A DNA stretch of 16,778 nt from Volvariella volvacea V23 (Eukaryota > Basidiomycota > Agaricomycetes > Agaricales > Pluteaceae), in contig KB722747.1 of the NCBI GenBank assembly GCA_000349905.1, positions 75,045-91,822 of the forward strand, read 5' to 3'. The position numbers and the translations under genes are program-made. Shown in pieces: positions 1 through 9,570 of this stretch (position 1 is the stretch's first letter; each line of letters opens with the position of its first letter). The notes under the pieces are model-generated. The model was not told where the DNA came from. It saw only the letters and a list, made by a program, of their open reading frames with translations, and did no database searches.

Positions 1-270
1 TTTTTCTTCTTTCACCACCTGCGTATATGCGCCTACTCACGCACTCATCAACCCATCACACCCTCCCACCCCTCCCGAAACTCTGAGCTCCATTCTCTCA
101 TTTGTCTACCTACCCTCTCACTCGTCTACCAACTCCAGGACATTTGACTCCAGGACACTCGTTCATTTTCGTCAAACGCTCATTCCGGAACTCGAACTCT
201 GCCACTCTCTCTTTGCCTGCCTACCTACCGACTATAGCTCCTCTCCTCCCCCTCTCTCTATTTCGCTACG
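1..270. other. Pyrimidine-rich intergenic or leader region
   Basis: The plus strand is strongly C/T-rich here, with runs of CT and CCT repeats up to about position 260. This is typical of fungal promoters and 5' leaders around transcription starts. A short ATG frame opens at 271 but stops after about 25 codons, and I recognise no protein in it. The stretch may be the leader of a gene whose coding part I cannot reconstruct, or plain intergenic DNA. Confidence 0.35.
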
Positions 271-558
271 ATGGGACTTTTATTATCACATGTGCATGTA
301 CACTACATGTGTTTTACGTCTTTCTACGCGCGTACGCGTGGGTACTAGTGCTTGGGTATGCTAGCACGGAGTATGTAAATACATCTGGCGTATGATTGAA
401 CGATGCGGATATCGGTGCTGTAGTGGCCGTGAGGAGGGTGGATACAGCGCTGGATGTATTTTTGCAGTTGCTCTTTACGTGCAAGGCGCACATCATCACT
501 ACCATATCGGCATCATCTATCAGCTGATTGGTGAGTCACTTGCGCTTGTTGCAGGTGA

Positions 559-1017
559 TTGGAGATAATCCCGTGGGTAGGGCTGAAGGAGGTAAGTGTG
601 CCAATCCGAATCGGTGCCGTTTGTGCTATAATACAATCTTTCAATCGTCCTGTCCTGTCCAGGGGCGTCAACGCGGCGCACCTGCCTCCAAGGGAAACCC
701 CATCAGATTATGGCCTGACCCCGCATGCCTGTACTACTCTACCTCTATTGACGTTATCAGATATGAAGCTAGGGTCTATGCAGGATCGACGGCGTGGGGT
801 TGACGTGTTGAATTATGTCGCCATCCTGATTATCCCTTACTGGTATGTCGGTATATTAATGGCCGCTGAGGCTGTGAGGAGATGCACGACGTGGATCGGC
901 GATTCGATAAGGCGTCGACGTAAACTATTGAGTGATTTGACTGTATTGCCGGGTACCAGTGCAGTAACATGTTACAGAATTGGAGGAGCAACAATGCTAC
1001 CTAGTTCAAGGCACTGA
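559..1017 (+). CDS. Doubtful ORF with one hydrophobic segment
   Basis: I do not recognise this product. The open frame ends with TGA at 1015-1017 and has no convincing ATG at its beginning. The part after about 663 looks most protein-like: a basic stretch, one hydrophobic segment (YVAILIIPYWYVGILMAAEA) of membrane-span length, then an Arg-rich tail. A good splice pair, GTAAGT at 592 and CAG ending at 662 (71 bp), would make the downstream part an exon of a spliced gene. GTGAGT near 531 and CAG near 553 are too close together to bound an ordinary intron. It could be the 3' exon of an unknown membrane protein, a non-coding transcript, or a chance ORF. Confidence 0.2.
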   Translation: MEIIPWVGLKEVSVPIRIGAVCAIIQSFNRPVLSRGVNAAHLPPRETPSDYGLTPHACTTLPLLTLSDMKLGSMQDRRRGVDVLNYVAILIIPYWYVGILMAAEAVRRCTTWIGDSIRRRRKLLSDLTVLPGTSAVTCYRIGGATMLPSSRH

Positions 1018-1329
1018 CATGGCAAAAGGTACCAACAAGTTTGCAATCTGCAAGCTCCCCTCTCAACAACGGACTCCTCAACGACTTGCATGTACCAGTT
1101 CACGACTCGAAATGCTCAACCCTCGCTGTGTGCAATGTAGGATGCACGGGAGGCTTTGACTGACTTTGGCATCCATGGGCGAAATTTATAAAGCCACAGA
1201 ACTCTATGGTGTCTTAGTTGGTATTTCTGTTTCGGTCTGTTTCGGTCTGTTTCGGTAGTCGTCTAAAATTACAACTCCTATAAACCCAAGTCAACGTTAT
1301 TCGCTACCTCTTCTTTCCATCACTTTAAC
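1018..1329 (+). promoter_or_regulatory. Putative promoter of the left BRCT gene
   Basis: This non-coding stretch lies directly upstream of the ATG at 1330. It contains two TATA-like boxes, TTTATAAA at 1185-1192 and TATAAA at 1279-1284. Between them sits a perfect three-copy 10-bp repeat (1227-1256). A C/T-rich segment (about 1302-1329) lies just before the start codon, as is usual for fungal start regions. The assignment rests on position and these motifs only. Confidence 0.4.
1227..1256 (+). repeat. Three perfect tandem copies of a 10-bp unit
   Basis: CTGTTTCGGT occurs three times without a gap at 1227-1236, 1237-1246 and 1247-1256. It lies 74 bp upstream of the start codon of the left BRCT gene, between two TATA-like boxes. 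It may be a regulator-binding array or a simple slippage product. Confidence 0.85.
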
Positions 1330-3864
1330 ATGTCGCGTCAGAAGATAATTCAGCCGACGACCGACAATCAGTTCTTCGCATGCCGTCATACCTGTCCTCA
1401 TGACTTTGAGTCCTCTCAACGTGGATCACGTCCAGAAGAGCTCGCTCGATGCTCCATCTTCTATGGTCGCACCGTTCTTCGACACGCACAGGCCTATACT
1501 GTGCATCCTGAGTGTTCGCCGGCGTGTCCTGCGCATAGCCTCGTGTGCCAACCTTGCGACTGTCCTCGGGAGAGGGGTTCTGGCGATCCAGCAGACGATG
1601 AATATGATAGCGAGGAAGGGAGCAGCTCAAATGATGCAGAGAAAGGGCGCGGGGGTAGGCAATTGGCCAAAGCAGGGCGCCCACTCACGCACACGGAGTG
1701 GATTACTTGGGGGCGTGTACTGTTCGATTGTAACAAGGACAATGTGAGATGGTGACACCGTTAACTGCTTGTCGCTCTGACTCGTTCTCCTCTCGACACG
1801 CAGAGACGCCCGGTGTTAATGCCGGAATATTATGCGGACTTTTTCTCCAAGAGGGTTTCAGAACCTCCTCCCCCACCTCTGGCTCACTCGTATCCATTAG
1901 CTACTGTTCCTATCAATCGCCCTGGGGCATTTGCATCAAAGGGCGTATCTGCAAAGAAATCGCGGCGTGAGGCGCAATACAGCAAACGGAATACCAAGTA
2001 AGCACGTCGTTCAGTGTTCCACGTGACTGAGGCTGATGAAAGGAAGCACCAACAGCGGAGTATATCGTAGCGTGCGTTCGAGGGAGGACACGAGAGGAAA
2101 TGAACCGAGATATAGGAATTACAGGACTGAGCCAGGAGGTCGAGTCGGGGGTATCCACGTCGAACGTGCTGACAGCCAGGAACTGGACGACGACCAGCCC
2201 CTACAGGACATCAGAACGGAGCGCGGAGGGCATCCCACGACTTCGCAGGTGAGGAGCCAGAATGCACTAGGATCGTCAGAATTTTGTCCCTCGGATGAAT
2301 CACCAAGAAGAAACGTACGGGGATCCACAATCAACAGCAGAAAAACAGGTCAAGGCAGCCAAAAGAATGATAGAACCACCCGTTCCCAGAATATAACGGA
2401 AGGCAGAAAGGATGACATCGAGCATGTTGCTGGACCAAGTCGAGAGCATCATCCTCACGCAGGACAAAACGCGCAAATGCCTCAGACTATTCAATTGGGC
2501 GGAGCGCCTGGTGCTGCAAGCAGCCAAAAGGACCAGGTCGCACCGACAGCCTTACCTCCTGCGATTTCCGCACTTTTTCCTGGTCTGCTCACCACGTCGC
2601 AAGGATTGGGGTCTATTCACTTTAGTCTCACTGGTGAAGTGAAGTCTGATCCTGGAGGAGGCGGGATCAGTGGACCGTCTGATATGGACATCAGCCTCCA
2701 CATGAATTATCGTGTTTCGCACCCAAGCAGTAGAATTGGCTCGCAGCCTCAGAGCAGTGGGGAGCAGGTGCCCGTCGCTCCACCTGCCTCTGCCGTTTGT
2801 GATCCTAATCCAAGAAGTGAGAAAGAGGAGATTGGCAAGGCAAAGAGGAAACGACAAGATAGGTCCAATGAGGTGAGAGAGCAGGATGAGGAACAAAGTG
2901 AACCCCGAGTCAGGAGGCAAAGGAGGTACTCCAGAGAATCCCATGACGAAGGGACTGCTGAAAATGCTACCACGGTAAACGACAATGCAATGATCCAACG
3001 CAGACAGGAAGAGGTGCTGGAGCATACGCCTACGGACGCTGGTTGCCCCAGCCATCGGTTCGTAATCGTTATGTCTGATCTTGATGTTGAGAGTCAGTCC
3101 TCGCTCACTGGTGCAATTATGTAGTGTCGAAAACCCCCGAAAGCCCGTCAAGCTCATGACCTCGCAAATCGCATTCCCTAGCACTGATGCGGAGGTTTGT
3201 CTTTAAGGGAATCTGCAATGCGTTTGAAACTCATTTGTTATTCATTCAGGCTCTTCAGATGCTAGGTGTCGAGGTCACAGGAGATCCAGCCCAATGCACA
3301 CACATCGTCGTTCCTTGTCTGATTCGAACAGAGAAGTTCCTTTGCGCATTGGCCGCTGCACCATATGTGCTATCGGAGGCTTGGATCAAGGATTCTATCG
3401 CCAAAGGAAGTCTTCAAAGTGAGTGCTTACATTGAACGTCGAAAAGTTGGGTTCCTGACTTTAATCGTGTAGACGAAAATGATTATCTGCTTCATGATTC
3501 ACCAGGCGAGACCAAATACGGCATGAAGCTCGAAGACACAATTCAACGAGCCAAGAAGTTTAACGGAAGGCTCTTTCGGAACAAAACATTCATCGTCACT
3601 CCAAAGGTGCCGTTTGACAGTAAACTTGAGAAAGTGGTATCGACATATGGCGGGCGTCTAGTGGCGTATAGAGGGTTTTACTTGCAAGCGCTTCGGGCTG
3701 ATATGGTCAACACATCTGTTATTTCATGCCCGGAAGATGAGGTGATATGGAGGCCAATTGTCCAAGAAGGGTTTCGCGTTTATTCACTTACCTTTATATA
3801 TGCGAGTATTATGAGGCAGCGAACGGACTGGGACGATCAATCTCTTATGGTTATGGGTCGTTGA
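1330..3864 (+). CDS. Tandem C-terminal BRCT protein, Mdc1/Brc1(Rtt107)-like (left copy)
   Basis: Six exons are supported: 1330-1743, 1804-1997, about 2056-3057, 3125-3194, 3250-3418 and 3473-3864, giving about 746 residues. Introns are 54-67 bp with GT..AG ends. The acceptor of intron 2 could instead be at 2046. The last four exon junctions are supported by the paralog at 15044-16778. The C-terminal 215 or so residues form two BRCT domains. The first starts KLMTSQIAF and carries CTHIVVP and RTEKFLCALA; the second carries KLEKVVSTYGG and VISCPEDE. RTxKFLCAL is the hallmark of the phospho-H2A readers Mdc1, Brc1/Rtt107 and PTIP, and the Thr, Arg and Lys expected in that pocket are present. The middle (residues about 200-530) is polar and low-complexity except for a conserved block around 2563-2730. 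The N-terminal 200 residues are Cys-rich at first and may hide a degenerate BRCT fold, but I cannot confirm this. The likely role is nuclear DNA-damage signalling (inferred from the family). Confidence 0.8.
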
Positions 3865-4295
3865 CTGGTATGCCAAAGTAGCTTTTTCAACGATATATAC
3901 AATGAAGCGCCAGCAGAAACAGATGTCGGTTGGATAAACTTTGAAATTAGCACAGGACATTACCTCGACAGAACGCCAAGACCTGGTAGAAGAAACTACA
4001 TGGTAATTTTACTTGAGGCGTTAGGTCGGCTTCCGTTTCTGTAGATAGTTGCTGTTCGAAGAACATCCAACCAATTCAATCACCCTTGTAAATTCCGAAG
4101 AAAGCGGATGAGGTGTTCAAATTAGACAGATCGCGGGTCCGCAATATTGATACGCATCCACAGCGAGCCCGAAGAGGCAAAGAAAGCCAAAACACAGGAT
4201 TGAAGTGGAAGTACTAGTAGCATATAAGCCGGATGGAGGTTTCACATGATGCTCCGCGACTTACGAGCATGAATCTGCAGTTTCAATGAGAGTAG
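3865..4295. other. Intergenic stretch, nothing recognised
   Basis: This is the 3' flank of the left BRCT gene. I found no long open frame, repeat or RNA gene. It could contain the decayed 5' part of the membrane-protein remnant that follows, but no matching protein segment is readable. Confidence 0.5.
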
Positions 4296-4724
4296 AATGA
4301 ACGTTCATCCATTCTCTACTGGGCGTTAGGAAACGAGGGTCAGGCATGGGCCTACATCTGTGCTTCGATTGTAGGGATGGTGTTTGGGGGAATTCATTTG
4401 ATTGGGTGGAGTTTCGCCTTTCCTACTGCAATCGAACGCTGGCTTTGGAGGGTATCCTCAGTTGTCCTCATCGCCATTCCTTTCATGGTCGCGACATCGA
4501 TGACTTTCCGAATGGCACTATCCAAGCTGTCCCTGTCATCTACCTTTGGGCAAATCTACAACCAAGGAGTTATCACGTTTTGGTTTCTCTCTGTTCAAAT
4601 TAGTTCACCTGTGTATATCGCTGCTCGCGCGCTTGTACTGTTTCAAGCATTTTTTGGTCTGCGCTTGCTATCCAATTCCGCCTACAACACTGTCATCTGG
4701 ACAGACTTTGTTCCCCATATATAA
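4296..4724 (+). pseudogene. 5'-truncated remnant of an agaricomycete multi-pass membrane protein
   Basis: The frame is open from just after an in-frame TAG (4293-4295) to the stop at 4722-4724, about 142 residues. The first ATG lies at 4377, inside a membrane span, so it is not a plausible start. Three hydrophobic segments are visible, around 4338-4400, 4434-4500 and 4570-4660. The C terminus ends NTVIWTDFVPHI. From memory, an uncharacterised membrane-protein family common in Agaricomycetes has a late segment of the form GxxHxxGWxFxFPTxxExxLWR and ends with NWTxFxPHI, and those proteins are several hundred residues long. Only the last part is present here. A TAG|AAT acceptor at 4295 could join an upstream exon, but none is recognisable. 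It is most likely a gene fragment. The right-hand mirror position has no equivalent. Confidence 0.6.
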
Positions 4725-5110
4725 TAACTCTTACTCGATGCGTGCTTTACATTTTTATTGAGACGTCATCGATGTTGAGAAATACCATTTGCTACGTATT
4801 CTACATGGCCAGAGTGTGAACCAAAAATGTTCTAACATAGGAGTTCAGAGGAAATGGAATAAAATATACCGTGCCTATAGGTGCTGGACATTAAGTAAGG
4901 AAGCCAGGACACTTGGACGAGAATAGGTCGATATCCTATAAAATGGCATCTGAAGTAGGAGGAATAAACGCTTGTGCCATGAGTACTTATTGAGGCGGGG
5001 CGGCAAGCGGAAAAGCCGTAGCGTGAATGTAGGCGCACGTCACCACGCGCCGTGTCGTCACGTGAATTTGTCACAGCCTCAAGTTCAGTTGCTATTCTCT
5101 GCACTCAATC
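4725..5110 (+). promoter_or_regulatory. Upstream region of F-box-like gene F1
   Basis: This gap contains no gene. It includes TATAAAAT at 4937-4944 and, close to F1, a GC-rich block at about 5037-5075 that contains the E-box at 5059-5064. The block resembles the upstream region of F7 on the other strand: a shared CGCGCCGT, then CACGTG or CACATG, then TCACA. Confidence 0.45.
5059..5064 (+). promoter_or_regulatory. E-box CACGTG upstream of F1
   Basis: CACGTG lies 46 bp upstream of the F1 start codon, within CACGTGAATT. It is the palindromic core bound by bHLH factors such as fungal Cbf1. The same hexamer recurs at similar distances in four paralogs, which supports a regulatory role. Confidence 0.55.
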
Positions 5111-6205
5111 ATGGACAACGACGGCGGTGTTTCTGCTCAAGCAGAACTCCTAGAACCGCGTCTCCCACAAGAGTTGGAGCAGATTATCTTCGAGATTGCC
5201 GCCCATCATGATCAGGGCAGAATGGTGCCCGTGTTAATGCAGGTTGCTCGTCGTGTACGAAACTGGTGAGCATACATCCTATATTACCTTGGACATAAAG
5301 ACATTAAACCTCTTGCTATATGTAGGGTGTATTCGGTGCTCTACGATAGTATCGTTCTCGGGGACCCGAGCTTCTACATGGAATCAGAATTACCCCTACA
5401 TCGTCCTCCTCGATTTCCTTCAGGCTCGCAGATACTCCATGTCAGGAATCTTTTAATAAGAGATTTAGGCGTCAACGAGTCTGAGCCAAACTGGACCGAC
5501 TTCCTTAAAAAATGTCATAACGTCCAGGATCTCGCGATATGGGCAGAACTCCCACGTCATACACTTTCCCTCGTCACCACCGCCATTCGATCGCCACTTC
5601 GTGCCGTTAGTCCATGCGGTCTTCTTCGTCTCAGTGTATCGCTGGCCGATCTCTTCCCTGATGGTCGGGTGGATTTCCATCACGAGATATTCCAGGGCCT
5701 CACCCACCTCGAAGTAATAGGCTTTCCCCGTGAAACAGGCGGTCAGTGGGTGGAAGGGAACAATTACGGATGTCTGACCAGTCTGCGATATCTCTCCATT
5801 TTTTCTCTTCATCCCGACTACGCATATCCTGTCGAGCTGTTGAAGAAGTGCTTAGAGGAATGCAAGGCCTTGGAGGTGCTGATCCTTCCTTATAATACAG
5901 AGCATATTCGGGAGTTGAACAAGACTCAAAGGGTTACGAATTTGGGTGGAAGGACATGCAAAGTCCCTGAGGACAGAGTAATTGTGCATGGAGGACTTCT
6001 CATCCCCGGAGATAAATGGTCGAAGGCCTGGCACAGAGGCGCAACAGGCGGAGAAGACGTATGGACCCAAGCGGAGAAAATGTTGCGGCGAAGGAGGTGG
6101 AAGAGAGAATTGGAGGTGATACTGTGGGACTCGGTGTTAGACCGCAACGCAGACGTTAATTTGGGGGAGTGGCTTTTTGCGATGGAAGTGCTTTGCATGG
6201 CTTAG
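5111..6205 (+). CDS. F-box-like protein F1 (intact)
   Basis: Two exons, 5111-5265 and 5326-6205, are split by a 60-bp GT..AG intron and encode 344 residues. Exon 1 carries a short F-box-like segment, EPRLPQELEQIIFEIAA (residues about 16-32), then a basic helix ending RRVRNW. The intron splits that Trp codon in phase 2, as in all family members here. Exon 2 is leucine-rich and resembles degenerate leucine-rich repeats. It carries the family signatures KKCHNVQDLAIW, GLLRLSVSLADLFP, WVEGNNYGCLTSLRYLS and CLEECKALEVLIL. Near the C terminus are a basic cluster (RRRRWKRELE) and LGEW. F-box proteins normally bind Skp1 and choose targets for SCF ubiquitin ligases; that role is inferred from the weak F-box alone. 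The closest relative in the window is F7. The tail (AMEVLCMA) departs from the usual MDMY ending. Confidence 0.75.
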
Positions 6206-6580
6206 CTGCGAGAAGGGTTGGATTGAGATTCGGAATATACTTGTCAAATGCTGGCGCTTTGTGTAGGTAACAGCCCAGATATCATACTAGACATTTCGAG
6301 AGACCTGTTGGTTGCGACTCCCATTTCAGGTGGTTTCATGTTGAACTTCGCCCTGCGGAGAGGATTTTAGAGAAGAGGAGGCTAGCACTTGCACGATAGC
6401 ACGATACTGGGATGTATGTAGTAATGACTGAATGATGAGCATAGTGAGCCAACACTGTGCTTATTGAGTCTGTACAGGCGTATGATTAAGTCGCTATTGC
6501 GAGATTAATGAACACGCCGTCGGCCCATCTTCTGCAAGGGCCCGGCGCGGAATTCAGGTGCCTTCTTTGGTGCACCCTCG
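6206..6580. other. Intergenic stretch between F1 and F2
   Basis: I see no gene, repeat or recognisable site here. The CACGTG promoter hexamer found upstream of the other family members is absent, in keeping with the decayed state of F2. Confidence 0.5.
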
Positions 6581-7701
6581 ATGACTATCCCCACATTAAT
6601 ATCACCAACTCCATCTGCATCGATAGAACCATAGCTCCCACAGGAGCTCGAACGCATCATATTTGAGCTCGCAGCTCGCAATGACAGAGACAGAGGCCTG
6701 CCTGTGTTACTGCAGGTCGCTCGTCGGGTACGAGACTGGTGCGTTGCACTCTTGAGTGCACTCCTGGATCACACTCGTCAAACCACACTGCTTTCTGCGG
6801 GTTACAGCCCATTGTTTACGACATCGTTATCCTCAACGACAGTATCTTCTACACTATTGCATATTCGCCTCTGCACCACCCTCCTCGCATTCCCTCAGGT
6901 CCGCAAACACTCCATGTCAGAAATCTGGCGGTAGGGAGGAAATCCTCAGCAGTGAAAGCTAAATGAAAGGAATTACTCCCACAGTGCCACAACCTCGAAA
7001 ACTTTACAATTCGGTTTTAGCATCCCTCCAATTCGAGATTGGCCTCCCTTTTAGCATCAGTCACTCAATCGCCCCTCCGGACAGTGAGAAGTCGCGGCCT
7101 TCTGCACCTCTGCGCGTACATCAAGGATCTGTTCCCTAATGGGCGAGTGGATTTCAATCACAAGGTATTCAAGAGCATCACGCATCTCGAAATCTTCGAC
7201 TATCCTCATGATGTATTTAGCGAATGGGTGGAAGGCAACAACTATGGGTGCATACCCAATTTGCAATATCTCTCAGTCTTCAGGAGTGTCGGCGGTATCC
7301 TGCGGAGCATTTTACAGCGGTGCCTGCATGAGTGCAAGGCCTTGGAATTAATGGTTTTCCTTGCCGATGATTTAGGCTCTAGGCAGAGAGTGGCAGAATT
7401 GCTGGCGACGACTCGTACAGTCGTGGGTGTGGATGGAAACCTACGACGAGTACAAGAAGATAGAGTGGTTGCATATCCGCGGAGATACAATTCCATTGGT
7501 TCATTGACGGAAGATTGGTACAACAATACAGTGTGTGGTGGCACGAGACATGGTAAAGACTATTGGCATCGCTCAGAGGCGATTGTACAGAGGAGGAAGC
7601 AGAGAAGAGATCGAGAAGCACGATCATGGGACTCGTTGGTAGATTCTGGTGTGGATGTAAACTTGGGAGAATGGCTGATTGCTATGGACATGTATTTCTG
7701 A
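6581..7701 (+). pseudogene. F-box-like pseudogene F2
   Basis: The family layout is recognisable throughout but broken at several points. An ATG at 6581 opens a frame into the F-box-like segment, where the invariant Arg of EPRLPQELE is a TAG stop (6632-6634). The intron donor after the Trp codon survives (GTGCGT near 6739), but the acceptor AG before the expected exon 2 start at 6801 reads GG. Exon 2 then has two in-frame stops, TGA at 6964-6966 and TAG at 7018-7020. From 7039 to 7701 the frame is open for 220 residues and still carries SPLRTV, WVEGNNYGC, CLHECKALEL, a basic cluster and the typical LGEWLIAMDMYF end. The locus is dead as an F-box gene. A truncated product from the 3' part cannot be excluded. 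Confidence 0.85.
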
Positions 7702-8100
7702 TACTGGGACTTGGTATGCAACAGCTTATAATCTTGTAATAGTTACGATGTGTATAAAACAAATCTGCCTTTGAGTATTGTCATAATTGATTTCATGCAA
7801 ATAGATGGTGGTCTGAATGACATCGGACAAATCATCACTTGTGCGTGATGCTTTCGTTGGCCATCAGACACCATTAAATTGAACAAAGTCTATTAACAAA
7901 CATTGGGTGCTCCGCTATCATAAATAGCAACGTTGGAGCCACGATTCCAACTGCCACGACACGACTCTACCAAGTTTCTGTTCACCCAGGTATAAGCAAA
8001 GTAGAATCACCCTGCGTGAAATCCCGTCAGTTCCTCTTGTCCTACATCGGCGCATATGCTGAATCGGGAATAATTGTGTAAATTGACTCAATTGCCAAAG
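7702..8100. other. Intergenic stretch between F2 and F3
   Basis: This is the 3' flank of F2 and the 5' flank of F3. It is A/T-rich after F2, with TATAAAAC near 7753. I see no gene or repeat. Confidence 0.5.
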
Positions 8101-8106
8101 CACGTG
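8101..8106 (+). promoter_or_regulatory. E-box CACGTG upstream of F3
   Basis: CACGTG sits 47 bp upstream of the F3 ATG, followed by ACGGCGC. That extension also resembles the upstream region of F7 (CACATGACGG on the minus strand). Confidence 0.55.
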
Positions 8107-8153
8107 ACGGCGCAATTTCAGTGCTGAACGGTGTGCTTCATTTGCTATTGACC

Positions 8154-9264
8154 ATGAACAAGAACGCCAGCAACACAGATTTAACTGTTTTAATAGAGCC
8201 ACGCCTCCCACAGGAGCTAGAGCGCATCATCTTTGAAATCGCCGCTCATGACGACAGAAATCGAGCGCTACCAATGCTGATGCGGGTGGCTCGTCGCGTG
8301 CGAGACTGGTAAGTGCATTTAGCCAAGTCTTAACGCAAAAGATGTACCGATATATTCTAGGTTACAAGCAATAGTTTATGATAGCATCGTACTCAACGAC
8401 CCGAGCTTTTACACAACCTCTAGATCCCCGTTACATCACCCCCCTCGTTTCCCTTCCGGTCCACAGACACTATACGTCAGGAATCTGTTGGTAGTAAGGA
8501 CATTTAACAAAGTCGAATCAGAGCCGGAGTGGGGAGATTTCCTCCCGCAATGCCATAACCTTCAAGACCTTGCGATATGGACTGATATCGCACCCGATAC
8601 ACTATCCCTCCTAACCTCGACCATACAATCGCCCCTCCGGACTGTGCGTCCGTGCGGTCTCCTTCGTCTCAGCGTGTCGCTGGCAAATCTCTTTCCTGGA
8701 GGTCTGGCGGACTTTAATCACGAGATATTTAAGAGCATTACCCACCTCGAGGTGTTGGAGTTCTCACGTGAATCAGGTGGCCAATGGATCGAGGGAAACA
8801 ACTACGGGTGTCTAACCAGTCTGCAATATCTCTCCGCCTTTTCGTTTGATTCCGATATGCCATATCCGAAAGAGATTCTGACACGATGCTTGGAGGAATG
8901 CAAGGCCTTGCGGGTCTTAATTCTTCCTTTTTACGCGGGAGGGGTTGAAGAAGTGAAGACTAGAAGGATCCTCGAATCGGATGGGACAATATGCGAGATT
9001 CCTGACGACAGAATGGTTGTGCATGGAGGGCTTTTAATTCCTAATGATATGTGGTCGAGCACTTGGTATAGAGGTGCAATAGGCGGGGATGATTTTTGGA
9101 TTCAAGCGGAAAAGACTGTACAGCGACGAAGGTGGAAGAGGGAGCTGAAGAAAGTACTGTGGAATTCGATAGTGGATTCTAGTGCAGAGGTTGACTTGGG
9201 GGAGTGGCTAACTGCCATGGAGACACGCCAATTCTCGCAAAGCATCTCAAAGCAGCGAATGTAG
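8154..9264 (+). CDS. F-box-like protein F3 (intact)
   Basis: Exons 8154-8308 and 8361-9264 flank a 52-bp intron (GTAAGT..TAG) and encode 352 residues. The frame is also open a little upstream, to 8121, but the first ATG is at 8154 in a good context (ACCATGA). The F-box-like core reads EPRLPQELERIIFEIAA at about residues 16-32. Exon 2 has the leucine-rich signatures PQCHNLQDLAIW, GLLRLSVSLANLFP, WIEGNNYGCLTSLQYLS and CLEECKALRVLIL, then a basic stretch (VQRRRWKRELKK) and LGEW. It groups with F1 and F7 by the EGNNYGCLTSL motif. The last 14 residues or so (after WLTAME) differ from the MDMY ending of its relatives and look like read-through into formerly non-coding DNA. The SCF substrate-receptor role is inferred. 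Confidence 0.75.
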
Positions 9265-9570
9265 CTTATGAATTCTATTTCGTATACTTTGTTTTACATT
9301 GGGTACCAGTTGATCAATCGAGGACTGGACAAGGAATACTTACATACCTTTTTGACGTTCTAATACATATGTCGCAATGCAAAACGAGCTCGAGATGAAT
9401 GGCCACGAAAAGCTAATCAAATATTGTTGGTCACAAATAATGAATATTCAGACATCTTCAAGAAGAGGACAGGACTTTGTGGACAGAAAGGAGAGTCATT
9501 GTGCCGAATTACGACAGTTCTACGACTGTAGACATTGATCACGAGATTTATACCAGATGGCTACAGGACA
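9265..9570. other. Convergent intergenic region at the centre of symmetry
   Basis: This is where plus-strand transcription (F3) meets minus-strand transcription (F4), so it holds the 3' flanks of both. It is moderately A/T-rich. At about 9360 a CTAATACAT string matches the minus-strand stop region of family members, but no homologous coding sequence precedes it. No transposon, terminal repeat or long palindrome is visible at this junction. Confidence 0.5.

Noticed and set aside
1999..2001. TAA as the true end of a short separate gene (1330-2001)
   Set aside because: The right copy has the same Pro-rich segment in one open frame with the downstream block, so the two parts belong to one gene. 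A GTAAGC donor at 1998 with CAG at 2055 joins them in frame.
2020..2025. CACGTG as a further regulatory E-box
   Set aside because: It lies in an intron of the BRCT gene. Others at about 8765, 12248 and 16149 are in coding or distal DNA and fit chance occurrence.
2552..3184. Minus-strand ORF of 210 residues
   Set aside because: It overlaps the large third exon of the left BRCT gene, which is supported by its paralog. No homology or domain is visible in the antisense frame.
3187..3249. Start of an open frame (MRRFVFKGICNAF) read as the N terminus of the BRCT exon
   Set aside because: Alignment with the right copy shows that 3195-3249 is a phase-0 intron. The BRCT strand comes from the previous 70-bp exon.
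9359..9380. CTAATACAT string at the convergent junction as a relic 3' end of another minus-strand F-box gene
   Set aside because: Only the stop-codon region matches. The bases that would encode LGEW and the basic cluster do not.
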